Positions 1 to 11,675 of a stretch of 56,500 bases of DNA are shown here, one piece after another. The position numbers and the translations under genes are program-made. The stretch spans positions 3,403,501-3,460,000 of the forward strand of contig WPIO01000007.1 in assembly GCA_009760855.2 (NCBI GenBank), written 5' to 3'. Positions within the stretch are counted from its first letter, which is position 1. Every line of letters begins with the position of its first letter. This DNA is from Cristatella mucedo. Its lineage: Eukaryota; Bryozoa; Phylactolaemata; Cristatellidae. The notes under the pieces were generated by a model, which saw only the letters and a list, made by a program, of their open reading frames with translations, did no database searches and had not been told where the DNA came from.

Positions 1-1065
1 GGCAATGGCAGGGGCAGAACCCGAACGCAGCTGCAGCAAGGGGCGCATGCTGGCTGGAGTGCCGAGGGTGCCCGGAGCAGCCGTACCAGTGTGCCGCCTC
101 CGGTTCGCCAGCTCGCAACACACCGTCGTCAACTCCAGAAGAAGGCGGAATTCCGCGCCAGCTGAGCGACGCTAGGATGGAAATTTAGGCGCTGTTGCGA
201 AACACAAATCAATGTCACTGCGAGCGACACGTGCCGCCGCGGCACGAGCTAGCTGCTGCGGCGGAAGCTGTAACTTTCCTCGAGTCTCTGTTTGGCGATC
301 TGTCGCGAAGCGTAAACGAGCGCCAAACGGGGCAGACATCCTCAAAGTCGACTCGGCAGACCCCACTACGCAGGCGACACACACCACCGAAGGGACTTTG
401 GGGGAGGCTTTCTCAAACTAGCGATCGCCCGATCCGGTGGTGACCTCTGAACTTAAAACTTCAAGGACACGCACCTGGGGATGAAAGTGCACCCGGGTGT
501 GCTGGGGGAGTAGAACTGCTGCTCCCCTCCACGGCAGCTTTGTGGCTGTAGAGGTGACCCTGTTAATGGCCAGTGGCATTACTTATTCAGGTCGTAAAGG
601 GCATCTGGAAAGTATGAACAGCTTGGCGACCCTCTTAGCAAAGGATCGTTCGCATGGGGACCGTCGCCAAAAAGGAATAGGTGCAGGTCGGAGTGGACAG
701 ATGTGGCCCCTACCGAGTGCCCAGCCGGAGCAGAGTTGTGTGGCCACGATTGCCTAACGCGGGGGGGGGGGGGGGGTTCAACTCACACCCAGACAGTCGA
801 TGGCCACGTTTTGAGCCAAGCTTAAACTCGTTTGAAAAGTTCTCTTGACTTTGCGGTTGGCTGCCTCACTGGGAAGCCAGTGAGGGCAAGGATAGTAGGT
901 CGGGCTCCAAAATTTACCTTCGATGGCTGGCTCTGGGTAGGCCCCTTTTCCTTCAGTCAGACTAGTGCCATCACGACCTGTTCTCTTAATGGGACGGTTT
1001 GAATTTACTGAAACGCATGCCCATCGCAGCCAGGTTGCAAGCACAAGTTGTTTTTCCCACTGCCC
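1..1065. repeat. GC-rich dispersed repeat, copy A
   Basis: This stretch is a diverged paralogue of 5165-6350. Shared blocks in the same order include GAGTGCCGAGGGTGC, GCGGCACGAGCTAGC, AACGAGCGCCAA, a GCAGAGGTGAC-like block, CTGACTGGGAAGCCA-like and CAGTCAGACTAGTGCC. No frame is conserved between the copies, so I do not call a gene. Copy A is cut by the window start and ends shortly before an L2-like LINE fragment. The copies differ in length mainly through poly-G and short indels. It could be an unknown non-autonomous element or the 5' region of a larger one. Confidence 0.6.
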
Positions 1066-1169
1066 TCCAAGATGAGCCACAGCTGTAGCAGTGAAGCCCC
1101 GGGCTTGCATCAGAAGCTTGCAGTGTCAATACTTGGGCCGACCTTTTTTTGGACCCCTAGTGTCTTCTA

Positions 1170-2702
1170 TCCTCATGTCGGTTGTATGTTTTCCTCAATC
1201 TTTCGGCAGGTTTTAATATTATCGATCGCCAAGTCTTTCTTGAGCGCCTCTCATCTCGCCTGGGCATCACTGGCACTGCACAGATATGGTTCAGGTCCTA
1301 TAATAATAATAAAAATAATAATTCACTTGATAAAGCACCCTCAGAGAACTTTATCTCTCTCTAGGCGCTTTACATTTGCTGTAAAGTGAAATGCAATTGA
1401 ATGGCAAGTAAAATCATGCTTGAAAAACACCTACCTCAATGGGATACTCTAGAGTATTGATGATAATGGACACAGATCATCCGATGAACGTCTGAAGTAT
1501 AGGTCACCTCAGGGGTCTTTGCTTGGTCCCGTTCTTTTCACGGTATATACTCGCCCTCTTGCCGATCTGACTGCCAGGAACAATCTAGGCTTTCACTTCT
1601 ATGCAGACGACACTCAGTTGTACCTTTGCTTTGATCCCTCCCAGCCCTCGATCACGTCGAATTTTCTCAACTCCCTTGCTGCATGTATTGATGACACCCC
1701 ACATGGATGGCAGCAAACTTTCTTAAATTGAATTATGATACAACCAACTTACTAGCTATGGGCAAGCCAAGTGTGATTCAGAAATTGGAAAGGTTAACTC
1801 TCACGATCGGCTCAGCCACCACATCTCCTGTTGAATCTGCACGAAATCTATATGTCTTGTTCCAAAGTGGCCTTTCATTAGATGACCATGTCAGCTTCAA
1901 GGTAAAGCATGCCTACTTTCAGCTACATAGCGCTGCTAGCATTCAGGTTTGATTAGGCAGGGATACCTAAATTGGTCCATACATTTGTGACATCCCGTCT
2001 TGATTTCTGTAGCTCACTGCTTGCTGATTTACTGGCCTGTGCAATCAGGCACTTACAGCTGGTGCAAAACTCTGCAGCTATGCTTGTCTGTCGTTAGCTT
2101 TGCAGTTGCCACACCCCACCACTTCTTACCGACATGCACTTGCTCACAGTCAAGCAACTCATCGACTTCAAGGTTTTGTCACTCACTTTTAGGTCCCTTC
2201 ATTCTTTGGGTCCAATACACCTATCAGATCAATTCCCTCCACCAGGCTAAGCATCGTACCACCTGCTTTACAGAATCTAACCGTTTACCTATGTATCGTA
2301 TGAACCTCAAATCCTTCGGAGCCCATGCCTTTAGTTAGTATGCTCCCAAAGCCTGGAATTCACTTCGACTTGCATCACGACATCCCCTGACTTGACTACA
2401 TATAAAAAGTAACTAACATGCATCAATTTATCACAGCATTTAGTGGGTTCGTGTGATTCATCTTTAACGTACTTATGCATGCTGCCACTGAGCATGCTGC
2501 CACTAACCATATGTGCATGCTGACCCTGTGCATGTCACCCCTAACCATGATATTACTGTTGTTATTGAGCATGCTATTACTAACCATTCGATCGTGCTTC
2601 CTTTGCAGCAACTGTGAAGTGCCTAGAAAGAGATTGAGTTCTCTGAGTTCACTATATCAAATGTATTATCATTCTTCTTCTTATTATTATTATTATCATT
2701 AA
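1170..2702 (+). mobile_element. L2/CR1-like LINE, 5'-truncated RT to 3' end
   Basis: This is a decayed non-LTR retrotransposon covering the C-terminal half of ORF2 and the 3' UTR. It begins near a degenerate AFDTIDH block (read as AGFNIIDR) followed by LERLSSRLGITGTA. It continues through a LGPVLFTVYT block, the RT catalytic box [18 protein letters not shown] (about 1593-1645) and an ANFLKLN block. The 3' end carries the family stem-loop and an (ATT)n tail at about 2670-2702. Several frameshifts and stops break the reading frame, so it is not active. An opposite-strand LINE tail is inserted at about 1302-1433. Confidence 0.85.
1302..1433 (-). mobile_element. L2-like LINE 3' tail nested in another copy
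   Basis: An (ATT)n tail (written TAATAATAAT on this strand), then the family 3' stem-loop and short UTR, sits in reverse orientation inside the RT of the plus-strand copy. The host sequence stops after TTCAGGTCCTAT and resumes at CTCAATGGGA. In the uninterrupted copy at 29118 these two blocks are adjacent. Confidence 0.75.
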
Positions 2703-4304
2703 TATGATGTGTGCCTGATTGCATTGTCGAGCAGACTCGAAACCCTTAAAACCCCAGACTGATCACACAGAGCATCCAGATCTTGAGTATGCTAGCTGCT
2801 AGTTAGCTGCCGAGCACCTGTGACTATAGGAAAGCAGCATGGTCACGTGCTTAAGAGTTCAGTTACATCACGGTACCGTGGATGGAGCTCACGACGACCT
2901 CCTGGCCGTGATAGACATCGATGGCCCAGCAAACGTGTGTAGCTGGTGAGCATGTGCTACCGTCAATTACAGACGGAGATACTACATTACATTACCTGGC
3001 TTCGCAGAGATAATTACAATAAAATAAAAGCATTAGCAAAGCAGCCTAGGAGAACTATTTTTTCTTAATAAGTACTTTAGCAGACTGAAAAGGAAGCATG
3101 CCAACTAATTAATCAGATTACAGTACACACAACAAACACAAAGTAAGATTCACGTAATTGCACCTGTGTCTTCGAACAGTGGTAAGATGCTAGCACGTAG
3201 TAATTCAGTTCTTGAGTTGGAGTCAAGAGCAATCTTCAGTCTGCTCTGCCAGGCTTAGCCACTCAGCCCGTCTTTCTCTGTGAGTAAGGTTGATGCCAGC
3301 CATTATAGAGGTGTCGTGGGGTCTAATCATGCACCAGTCGTTGATTGCCCACAGCAAGGGGTTGTTAATCCGCTGAGGCTCTGCTGCTACAGTGTATTTG
3401 AGGCTTTTCAATTAGCCGATCCTTAATTTACTTAAACGTAGCATACAATTGTAAGAGTAGGGGATGAGTAAGGCTTTTCATGCAAGAGACCCTCTCAAAA
3501 TGCATAATGACCTAAGTATGGCTTGATGACACAGTGGGCGCCGAAAATAGTCTCTTGTTACTGAAACTACTCTACAACTTCTCGGTATCTGTTAGCCTTC
3601 ACTACCAATGATGAGTTATTCAGATTAGTTCTAGAACACTCAAAACTATTAGGCTCAATGACTAGCCTTTTAGTTTACGCATGCATGCACATGAGGAGTA
3701 CCTGCAAATTGCACTGTCTGTACCAAGTTGCCACCTTTTAGCCTGCTGCAGTCGATGACCAGAGCAGTTACCTCTGCTTACCTTATTCAGATCCATCACG
3801 TTAGAGTAACTCTAAGCCGTTTGCTGCAGCATCGCTCGACACGAACGAGCATGGCCTTTACCAGAGTTGGCACACATGGAAAGTAATGCAAGGAAAAGTC
3901 GTCGGCGGTAACACCGAGTGCCGAACTTTAATTTAGCCGGAGTGCAAGCACTTAACTCAAGTACCGGATTCACCGAATACTTCTTTATAATTCATCCCGG
4001 TCTAGATTCATAATCAGGAGACACTTTGGGTAATGTGCCTACACTTAAGTGTTACTAGTGCATGTCACGGTGTGTCGCGAGCCGCTCGATATCTGTTTGC
4101 ATTTTGCCGTGTCCAATTGGGAGCTTGTTCATCTTAAAACATCAGAACAGCATCTGACGGATCGCCGAGCATTGTCACCATCAGCCATCGCTGGCAGCAG
4201 TGGCGCCCTCGTAAAGCTAGTAGGGCCACTCCTGTATGAGCAGTGCAGTTGCCTCGAAGGTGGTGGTGCAGAAGGCAAAGTCATTGCACATAATCTGCAC
4301 CTAT
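2703..4304. other. No gene recognised
   Basis: No frame here resembles a known protein and no repeat shared with the rest of the window was seen. The longest frames are under 90 codons and look like chance. Confidence 0.5.
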
Positions 4305-4391
4305 GCTACCCATGGTAGCATGGTCGCTTTTATCGCGACCGATGGTAGCTATGGCTACCCATGGTAGCCATCGCTTTTATCGCGACCGATG
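4305..4391. repeat. Imperfect tandem palindrome cluster
   Basis: Two imperfect copies, starting about 49 bases apart at 4305 and 4354, each hold GCTACCCATGGTAGC (a near-palindrome) followed by a potential hairpin. In the first copy the hairpin is GGTCGC-TTTTATC-GCGACC. The second copy has lost several bases of its left arm. TGGTAGC-TAT-GGCTACC between them can also pair. Confidence 0.7.
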
Positions 4392-4822
4392 ATTTTCGCT
4401 TACTTCGAAGCAAATAATATCCAATAACGCTGAGACTAATATCCAATAATGTCAGCCTTCTCTGATGCTACCGAAGCTGGGCAACAGTGTAAAGTTTCTC
4501 CTCTGAAGCTGTGCTTGATCTAGACTTAAGCAAAGAGAATCGCTTATTGCAGTGACAATTAGCGAGCTCAATCGAGGTGGGAAGCTGAAAGAGTTCGTTT
4601 GATATTTCCTGATCTTTGGCAACACACGCAGCCAGCAGTTACTTAGGATCCACATGTCAGAACGAGACGCCTGCTTAGAGGTGCCCGAGCAAGGGACGCG
4701 AACGACCACTCGGGCGACAGCTTGGGCAGCTCCACTGACCGGGACGACAAGCACGTTCTGAACTGCTATACGCGTTGGCCAACAGGTGACAGCGTAGCCG
4801 GCCCCTCACACAAATGCATATG

Positions 4823-4880
<58 letters not shown>

Positions 4881-5014
4881 CTCATACACACGCACACACG
4901 CACACACACACACACACACACGCACACACGCACACACACACACACACACACGCACACACTCACACACACGCACACACACGCACACACACACACACACACG
5001 CGCGCACACACACA
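4823..5014. repeat. (CA)n microsatellite with CG interruptions
   Basis: About 190 bases of CA/TG dinucleotide repeat, broken by CACG and CTCA variants. Long frames across it (Thr-His one way, Cys-Val the other) are artefacts. Alternating purine-pyrimidine tracts of this kind can adopt Z-DNA. Confidence 0.97.
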
Positions 5015-5164
5015 ATGGGATGACGGACTGCCGCCGTCGTAAGCGCTTGCTTGCTGCGGCATTTTCCTTCGAGGTCGCTCGCTCGCTCGACGGCTCGGTT
5101 ATGCGACCGGGACGGGTGCTAGCTAAGTAGACGCGCAGCCCAGTACGACCTCCCTGGGATAGAG

Positions 5165-6350
5165 CACGCTTACACTGGCGCGACACGTACAGCGGCAGCA
5201 GCAGCGATAGGGGCGCCGCTGGAGTGCCGAGGGTGCTCCCGGAGGAGCCGTAACGCTGGGCCGCCACCGGAGCGATTGCTCGAAACACGCCGTCTTCAAA
5301 TCCTGAAGCGAAATTCCGTTAAAGCTGAGCGATTTTGGCACAGCAAATGTAGGCGTCGTCATTGGGAAACGCAGCCGTCAGGGCAACTGCACTCGAACGA
5401 AAACGACGGTCATTGCGATGCTGGACACGTGAGGCAGCGGCACGAGCTAGCGGCTGGCGACTTTCGTCGGTTCTCCGTTCGGTCGTCCGTTACGCAGCGT
5501 TAACGAGCGCCAAGCGGTGCCGGCATTAGCAGGTCGACTCGATAGACCCCACAACACCGTGCATGCGAACCGCCACCGTCGAGACGCTGGGGGGGGGGGA
5601 CTGGCTCAAAAAAGGCGAACGCCGGATCTGGCGGTGGCAGCTGGGCTACTTACTAACTTTCTGGGCTGGCACGTGCGGATGAATCTGCTACGGAGTGGGG
5701 TGGGGGAGCTAGAAAAACTGTCGCTTCCTCCGCCCCCAGCTTCAAGGCTGCAGAGGTGACGGTGCTGGACTGCTGATCGCCAGTGGCAGAATTTGAGGTG
5801 GTAGCGAGCGTCCGGAAAATATGAGTGGCTTAGATAGAACTATTTGCTGGTGGATCGTTGAAAAAAAGCAGTAGGGTTGGGTGTCGGGGGTCGGGGGGGG
5901 GGTGGAACTCTGGTGGCCGCCGTCGAGGGAGTAGCCGGTGAGCAGGTATGCTGCCACAATAGCCTTACTCGTAGCCTGCCAGAGTAAGGCTATCGTAGCG
6001 AAGGTTGCCGTCGGCTGGAGGCATATAGGTAGCAGTCCTTGGGCGAGGGGCGCCGGGTGGCTCACATTCAGACAGCCGAAGGCCACGTTATGAGCCCTGG
6101 GTAAGCTCGTTTGAAAGACCTACACTCTCTTGGCTTCGAGGTCGGCTGCCTGACTGGGAAGCCAAAGAGCACATGGATAGTAGCTCTGGCTCCAGCATTT
6201 ACCTACGATGGCCCGCTCACGGTAGGCCCCTCCCCCCCAGTCAGACTAGTGCCGCCAAGACTTATCCTCTTGAAGGAACGGTTTGAATTTACCGATAAGA
6301 GTGCCCACAGGTTCCTGGTTGAAGTAGCAAGTTGACGTTTTCCCAGACAA
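5165..6350. repeat. GC-rich dispersed repeat, copy B
   Basis: Second copy of the element at 1-1065, in the same orientation and diverged throughout. It contains two long G runs (5589-5599 and 5893-5902) where copy A has little or none. No conserved coding frame is seen. Shared terminal blocks include CAGTCAGACTAGTGCC and GGTTTGAATTTAC. Confidence 0.6.
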
Positions 6351-7190
6351 ACAACTTATTCATTCTAAAGGTGTGAGGGTTATCACTAGCCAATGCACAT
6401 GCTTCCTTTCCGGAGTGTGTAAAGTGCTTAGAAAATATTTAGCTCTAAAAAAGTGCTATTCAAATAACTTAAGAATAGTATACCCTTTGCGTTAACTGCT
6501 TCACTACATTAGTTGTCTCGTTAGTTATGCTGCTCCCACCCTTAATTCTTTGCCGGCCGTACACGCTGTGACCGTGAAGTGCGTGCTCTTGACCGTCGTA
6601 TCTCCTTCACTCTGTTGCTTGAGTAGATCGCCAAAATAAGCTCATCCGCCAAAGAAATAATTTCTACGAGCGTGTCAGCACCGGAAGCTGATTTACCAGA
6701 CAAAATGATAGACCCAATCCAAATTCAAAGGGTCTAGTACTTACCTCGCTGCCCTTATGCATACAAAGAGCTTACATTTTACAGCACGAAGAACAATTAA
6801 TACAAGAATAGCAGTTTCTATGGTTCGATCTAGGAGCAAGATGCTCGCCTTAAACGACCAAGGTAGTGGGATCGAGCCCTGAGGCACATGTGAAGCGAGT
6901 GGTCTTATATATAGTCATTTATAAAAAGGAGATCATTGGCCTTATACGTAAATGTTATATCCATAGCCATCATCAGCATCAAATGTTTTTCCTTGGATCT
7001 CTAGGAATCCCTTTGGAACCCCCAATAGTTGCAGGTCTCTGGCACATGCAGCTGGCTTTCGAGGTATCGGCTGTTTTCGTTGGGGCAGCGGTGCACTTTT
7101 ATAGTGGGCTTCCTTAAACAATGGCATCCTCGCTCAGCCGGTCTCCTCGGACTCGGCTTTTTGATGGTTCATGGTTAATTGCATCAGTTT
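6351..7190. other. No gene; possible tRNA-like SINE relic
   Basis: Mostly unrecognised AT-richer sequence. A GGGATCGAGCC block at about 6868-6878 resembles a pol III B box and a loose A-box-like stretch lies about 35 bases upstream, so a second SINE family is possible but weak. At 6418-6450 a GTAAAGTGCTTAGAAA stretch may be a very old L2-like 3' tail. Confidence 0.3.
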
Positions 7191-7194
7191 AGTA

Positions 7195-7400
7195 GTAGTG
7201 GTAGTAGTAGTAATAATAATAATAATAATAATACTCACACATTTGTAAAGCGCTCTCAGAAAACTTAATCTCTTTACCGGCACTTTGCATGCGCTGTAAA
7301 GGTAGCGTGAACAAACAGTTAGCGGTAACATGCATATTGTTAACCAGCAAAAAGCAAAACTTGGTTAGGGTGACGCGCACATTAACAGCATGCTTGGATG
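7195..7400 (-). mobile_element. L2-like LINE 3' end
   Basis: Reverse-orientation 3' UTR and tail. A TAG/TAA trinucleotide tract at 7195-7233 is followed by the family stem-loop (AAAGCGCTCTCAGAAAACTT and the matching CTTTACCGGCACTTT arm) and about 130 bases of 3' UTR. It is 5'-truncated and non-coding. The open frames on this strand are products of the trinucleotide tract. Confidence 0.75.
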
Positions 7401-8180
7401 AGGTGGTCTTCTTGGTCTAGAGGCTCCGTGAGAGGGCATATGCACCTATTACATGCAAGGTGAGACAGCGAATTAGAGAAGGGCGTTGTTTTAATTGCGA
7501 GTGTTTTCGAGCTACCATGGTTTCTCGGCAAACATTCCTGCCGGGTTGTGCTAGCCCCACATACACTGCGGTCTGCTTGGGAGGGATCATCGAGGTTTTG
7601 ACCAGCATTCCTGTCAAAGTGTAGTTAGTCGAGGCTTGCTTTATTTTTTACCGGCGTTTTGCACAGTTCAGGACAGCATCTTCACTGACCCTTCCTAATA
7701 TTAAACAAAAATGTATGTCTTCGGACATTCTAAACGGCCGATGATTACCCTGACGGCAGATAATAGTTTCCTTGGAGGCCTTCCTGCTTGCGCAAAAAAC
7801 AAGCTAGCTAACTAGTGGTGCATGATTTCGGCACCGTCGGCTCGTCGGTAGCGAGACGTCGCCAAATTACACCGTTTCTCAATGACCCGAGCTGGCTCCC
7901 CTGCAAGCGTCGCATCGACATCGTCACGTCCTGCCAGTCAGTCTCTTCTACGCAACCCTACATTTCCTCCTCGCTCTGGCTTCGCGGCCCGATGTGCTTA
8001 ACACTCAGCAGGCTTCCTCTTGCATCCCGACCCAGTATGCATCTCTGAGTGCCACTTCTTCGACCCGCTCGCACGCCTCTGGTCGTTAAGCTGATTCCGC
8101 TAACGAGTCTCCAGTCATAAGGAACCCATTCCTTCAGCTCAAGTTCATCCATAGAACAGAATATATGATACACTATAAAA
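7400..8180. other. No gene recognised
   Basis: No frame with recognisable protein similarity, and no repeat shared with other parts of the window. Confidence 0.45.
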
Positions 8181-8345
8181 AGCTTATTTAACAGCCTCTT
8201 TTTGTACAGCGGTAGAAGAGCCTTAATGGCTATAACCACCGTTTGCAGCGGCAATAAAGGATTGCCTGCAGCAGGATTCGAACCCACGACCTCGGGGGAC
8301 CGACGACGCGTAGAGCTGCTACCGCTTGACCATGGGGCCGTCGGA
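8180..8345 (-). mobile_element. tRNA-derived SINE, copy 1
   Basis: On the minus strand a tRNA-like head has an A-box-like stretch (TGGTCAAGCGGTAG, 8319-8332) and a perfect B box GGTTCGAATCC (8274-8284). The shared body follows: a TTTATTGCCGCTGCAAACGG block, then a GCCATTAAGGCTCTTCTACC-like block and a GAGGCTGTTAAATAAGC-like end. The same body recurs at 16563, 34273, 44272, 45735, 50750, 51405 and 54330, which identifies a SINE family rather than a tRNA gene. Confidence 0.8.
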
Positions 8346-8924
8346 ACTCTCAATCGACTTTATTGCAGCATTCTCTGGCTGCACAACATTTAAGCCAAGC
8401 TAACAATCTCCCGTTCGTCACGGTTGTTGCTTTGTCCTCGCGAATCGCCCGTCGTCCTAATAATGCGCGTTCGAATTATGCATCCCGTAACTAGTGCACT
8501 TTGCTTCTAGCGAACCGTGGAGCTCGGTATCACGTTTCTCACATGGCAAGCTCTGACGCACTGTACCGGCCAAACTAGGATTGAAGAAAAATTGACCAGC
8601 CTGTGTGAGACCACGCAAGCAGCCTGAAGCTGTGGAGCACTGTCTGGCACTTCTCTTCTTGCGCTAATCTGTTAGCCTGATTACAATGGCCATCCCTTCG
8701 TCTAGGCGTCTTGTGGTGGAAGCCAGCTGCTGCTCATATAGAATGCCGCACACGTGTACACATGCCAAACGTCAAGACACATTTTGCACTTCAAGTTAGG
8801 GTATGGACTCTCATTAAGTAGACCAGCCACCTATGGGATTTCCACCTTGGTCTTAACTCTGTCCTTTGGTGTGTTACACACATACAGGGCCTCATTGTAA
8901 AGCAATGCCAGCGAATGTCCGCAG

Positions 8925-9090
8925 CTGTCGCTTCTATGCAGATGAAATCCGGCTGTCCTAGTCATTGTCCATGGGTCTGAATCAGCTGCAGCGACTGATC
9001 GACGGTTAGCATGGTGCCCAGACATTCCTTCCTGAATATCGGAAGATTTCCGTGCACTTAACAATAATAAACCCAACAACTGCTATTAGG
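8925..9090 (+). pseudogene. Faint RT relic (YADE box)
   Basis: A short frame reads CRFYADEIRLS, a stop, then SLSMGLNQLQRLIDG and further on a NPTT stretch. The order resembles the RT catalytic box (YADD) followed by the GLQ..L and NP.KT motifs of RLE-type LINEs. The second catalytic Asp is replaced by Glu, and no longer frame supports it. This is a tentative call; chance similarity is possible. Confidence 0.3.
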
Positions 9091-10150
9091 ACAGTCTAAC
9101 CATGCTGCTGTAATAGGAGACTATGATCCTGTAATTGGAATGCGGCGCTGTAGTGCGACCATCGTGAAATGCTTCGAATTGAGGAGTCTTCTTTGAGTGA
9201 TAATGCAATTATGTTATCCTCCTTGCAAGGCTACATGTTTACGCTCGTGATTCTTTCACGCTTTTTTCATACTTACCTTGCTCAATACCGAACATGCTAT
9301 TTATTAACCCTTAGTTATTGTTTCTCGTGAATTGAGTTGCAAGGTCCCCGTATAGAGATTTAGCGCTCTTACGGCGAAATGAAAAAATAATAGTTATTAT
9401 CATGATGGTTAGTATTGCACGCACGATTTATATCTTCCAACTTATGCGATTCTTCAGGGGTGCCGCCGGTTGCAACGGCCAACAAATGGGCGTAAGCTTT
9501 TCTATTAAGAATTTCGACATCAGAGGAGTTTTGTTGCCGCGTTGAGAGACTAAATAATACTGCTGAACAGTTAAAACTCTGTACAATGTTGATGGAGCCT
9601 TGCAAGAGCGACATTCATTGTATAACGTTAGGGAAAAGCTTCGCCATTGTCGCGCTTTTTGACTAGCATATCACGGACATTTGTCAATTCTGCTGCAGTG
9701 ATCTACTGGTTCTCGTTGTAGACAAAACTTATCCAACTGGCAAAGAAGCCTTCGGGTACTCTGACGTCATACTAGCAGCTGTCTGTCATCGATGATAATT
9801 CAATAATTGTACGGCCACTCAGTATGCAGGGTGACTTGGCCTTTTTTCAGTATTTATTTACCCCCTCGTCGAAGCCGTTACAGCGACACGAGCGGGCCCT
9901 TGTAGCCACGGCTCTGAGGACGAGAGTGCTCTCGTGTCAGCCACGGTACTGTACTTTTCAGAGCAGAGTCGCATCTCGTATACCCGGCTCATCAGCTGGG
10001 TCGACAGACTGATAAGCCGACGTGTAATTTTAAATACCAGTGAGTGAGTGAGTGAGTTCGTCCCTCCCGTTAACGCAAGTCATCGAAGTCACGCTTACGT
10101 TACGCTCTTTGTGATATTTATTGTACAACTACGACGGGCTCATAGTAATT
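9091..10150. other. No gene recognised
   Basis: No recognisable protein, RNA or repeat except a short GTGAGT tetrad repeat at about 10040-10055. Confidence 0.45.
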
Positions 10151-11095
10151 TTCAGATGACGAGTCTCGGCCTGTCGCTCCGGGCTTGGCGGTTCGTTCAC
10201 CGAGCACGTAGCCGAGAGTCGATCGTTCCTCGTGAAGTTTGATGCAACGGTGCGACGATACGCAATCACCTTAGCGGGCTTCAACGAGCGCATATTCAGC
10301 AGACGCTCGCAGCACAGCAGTACGCCGCCGCTCTTACCCCGCGTCCCCATCGTAACTGGGTCCGCCGCTAGCTCCACCCTTCCTTCCAAGACGCGGCCGA
10401 GCACGTGAAACGCAGGCTGACCCGCATCAAAGGCGGGCTAAGTCGCACCGAGCCACATCAAAGGCGGGCCAGCGCGAGGAATCGAAAAGCTGGCCCGCAA
10501 ATAAACCGCCCCCCTGCCTGAGCTGACACCATTTGCAGCCTGTGCCGCCGCTCAGAGACCGAGTCCGCATGACGTCCGTACGTTTGCTAGTGCTCAGCCG
10601 CCGTCGGCCGATGCTACAGTCGATAGATGAGGGCCCACGACGCGACCCGGTCCTGGGGCGCCCAATCGGGGCTCCTCCGGCCATCGCCTACAGCTGCCCT
10701 TTGGCAGGCCGCACGCAACCGCTTGTCAGCGCGGTCCGGCTCGAGCGCCGCCGGAACTGGCGACCGACGAGCGGCGGGCGCAGAAGTGGTCGTCGTCGAC
10801 GTGACGGTACCGTTCGACCGCAACCCGGACGCCATGGCGGCGGCTGTCTGCAACGAGGTCCACACGTTCACGGCCGTAGCTTGGTCGCTGCTGGCCGCCG
10901 GCTACCGGTCGTCGGCGCTGAGGCTCAGTGCTTCGTGGTCACGTGCTCTCGGCAGCTGGTGGCCTCGCAAGATCTGCAAGATCGTCTGGCGGATCTCGGC
11001 GGATCCTGCGCAGCGGTGCGAGCCGCACTGCGCCGGCTCCGCGTTTCCGACGCCGCTGCGGGCTCGGAAGCCGTTCAGTAGCTGCTCCTGAACCG
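10150..11095 (+). mobile_element. R2/NeSL-type LINE C-terminus (zinc knuckle + RLE), decayed
   Basis: Conserved C-terminal signatures of site-specific-type LINEs appear in order. RAWRFVHRARSR lies at about 10183-10218. A degenerate zinc-knuckle CSLCRRSETESA starts at 10534, with a Cys and an HDA block downstream. The restriction-like endonuclease core VVVVDVTVPFDRNPDA lies at about 10786-10834 and is followed by a GYRSSALRLSA block. The RLE part is open from 10627 to 11091, but upstream the same frame has stops, and after the RLE a second frame looks better (DLQDRLADLGG). In this family the domain nicks target DNA before reverse transcription. This copy is inactive. CATCAAAGGCGGGC occurs twice near 10430-10470. 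Confidence 0.7.
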
Positions 11096-11675
11096 GAAGT
11101 TGAGAGTAGCACCCGCGAGCTCAGCAGGACAGGGCGCCGCAGGCTAACGTGCAGTTACCGAGTCAAAATCTTTTTAAACAAATTAGGTCAAGTATCATGT
11201 AAAAGCAGAGTGATTCAGCCGATGATTACTAGTTTAGTGATGACTTAGCAGATGATTTACTAGTTTGCATAAGCAGCTTCAATACGCCTTGTCGAGGCTA
11301 AAATATTATGTTACATTGTGCGTTACAATTTGAGATAGCGCCAAGCAGGTTTGTGATCAGCGTGCTATTTACTAGCGATGTATCCGCTTTAGAAATTATC
11401 TCCGCGTCGAACAGATAAAAATGAAGAGCCTGACTGGGGCAGTCGATGCAGGCCAGCAAGTCATTGCGACAGATATTCTTTACGCCGCTATACGCTTTTA
11501 CTGGTTGATTTTAATTTTCAAGGGGAATTCCCGCGATCTTTTGCCGGTTGACTCCACTTTGGCGAACCCGGGGGTCGATGGCTGGCCAAGATAACTTGGC
11601 TTTCAAAACTCCATCTTTACACTAATCCAGACGTTAAGTGACAAAAATGAAGAGCCTCGCCGGTAAAGTCATGCG
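11096..11675. other. No gene recognised
   Basis: AT-richer spacer between the RLE-type fragment and the next LINE. No recognisable features. Confidence 0.45.

Noticed and set aside
4675-5288. Cys/Val- or Thr/His-rich proteins
   Set aside because: These frames are translations of the CA microsatellite.
8274-8345. Functional tRNA gene (also at 34373, 44323 and 54429)
   Set aside because: A and B boxes are present, but no closed acceptor stem is visible and each is followed by the same SINE body.
10533-11081. 182-codon plus-strand gene
   Set aside because: It is an out-of-frame shadow of the RLE-type endonuclease relic, although a short part after 10960 may continue that relic after a frameshift.
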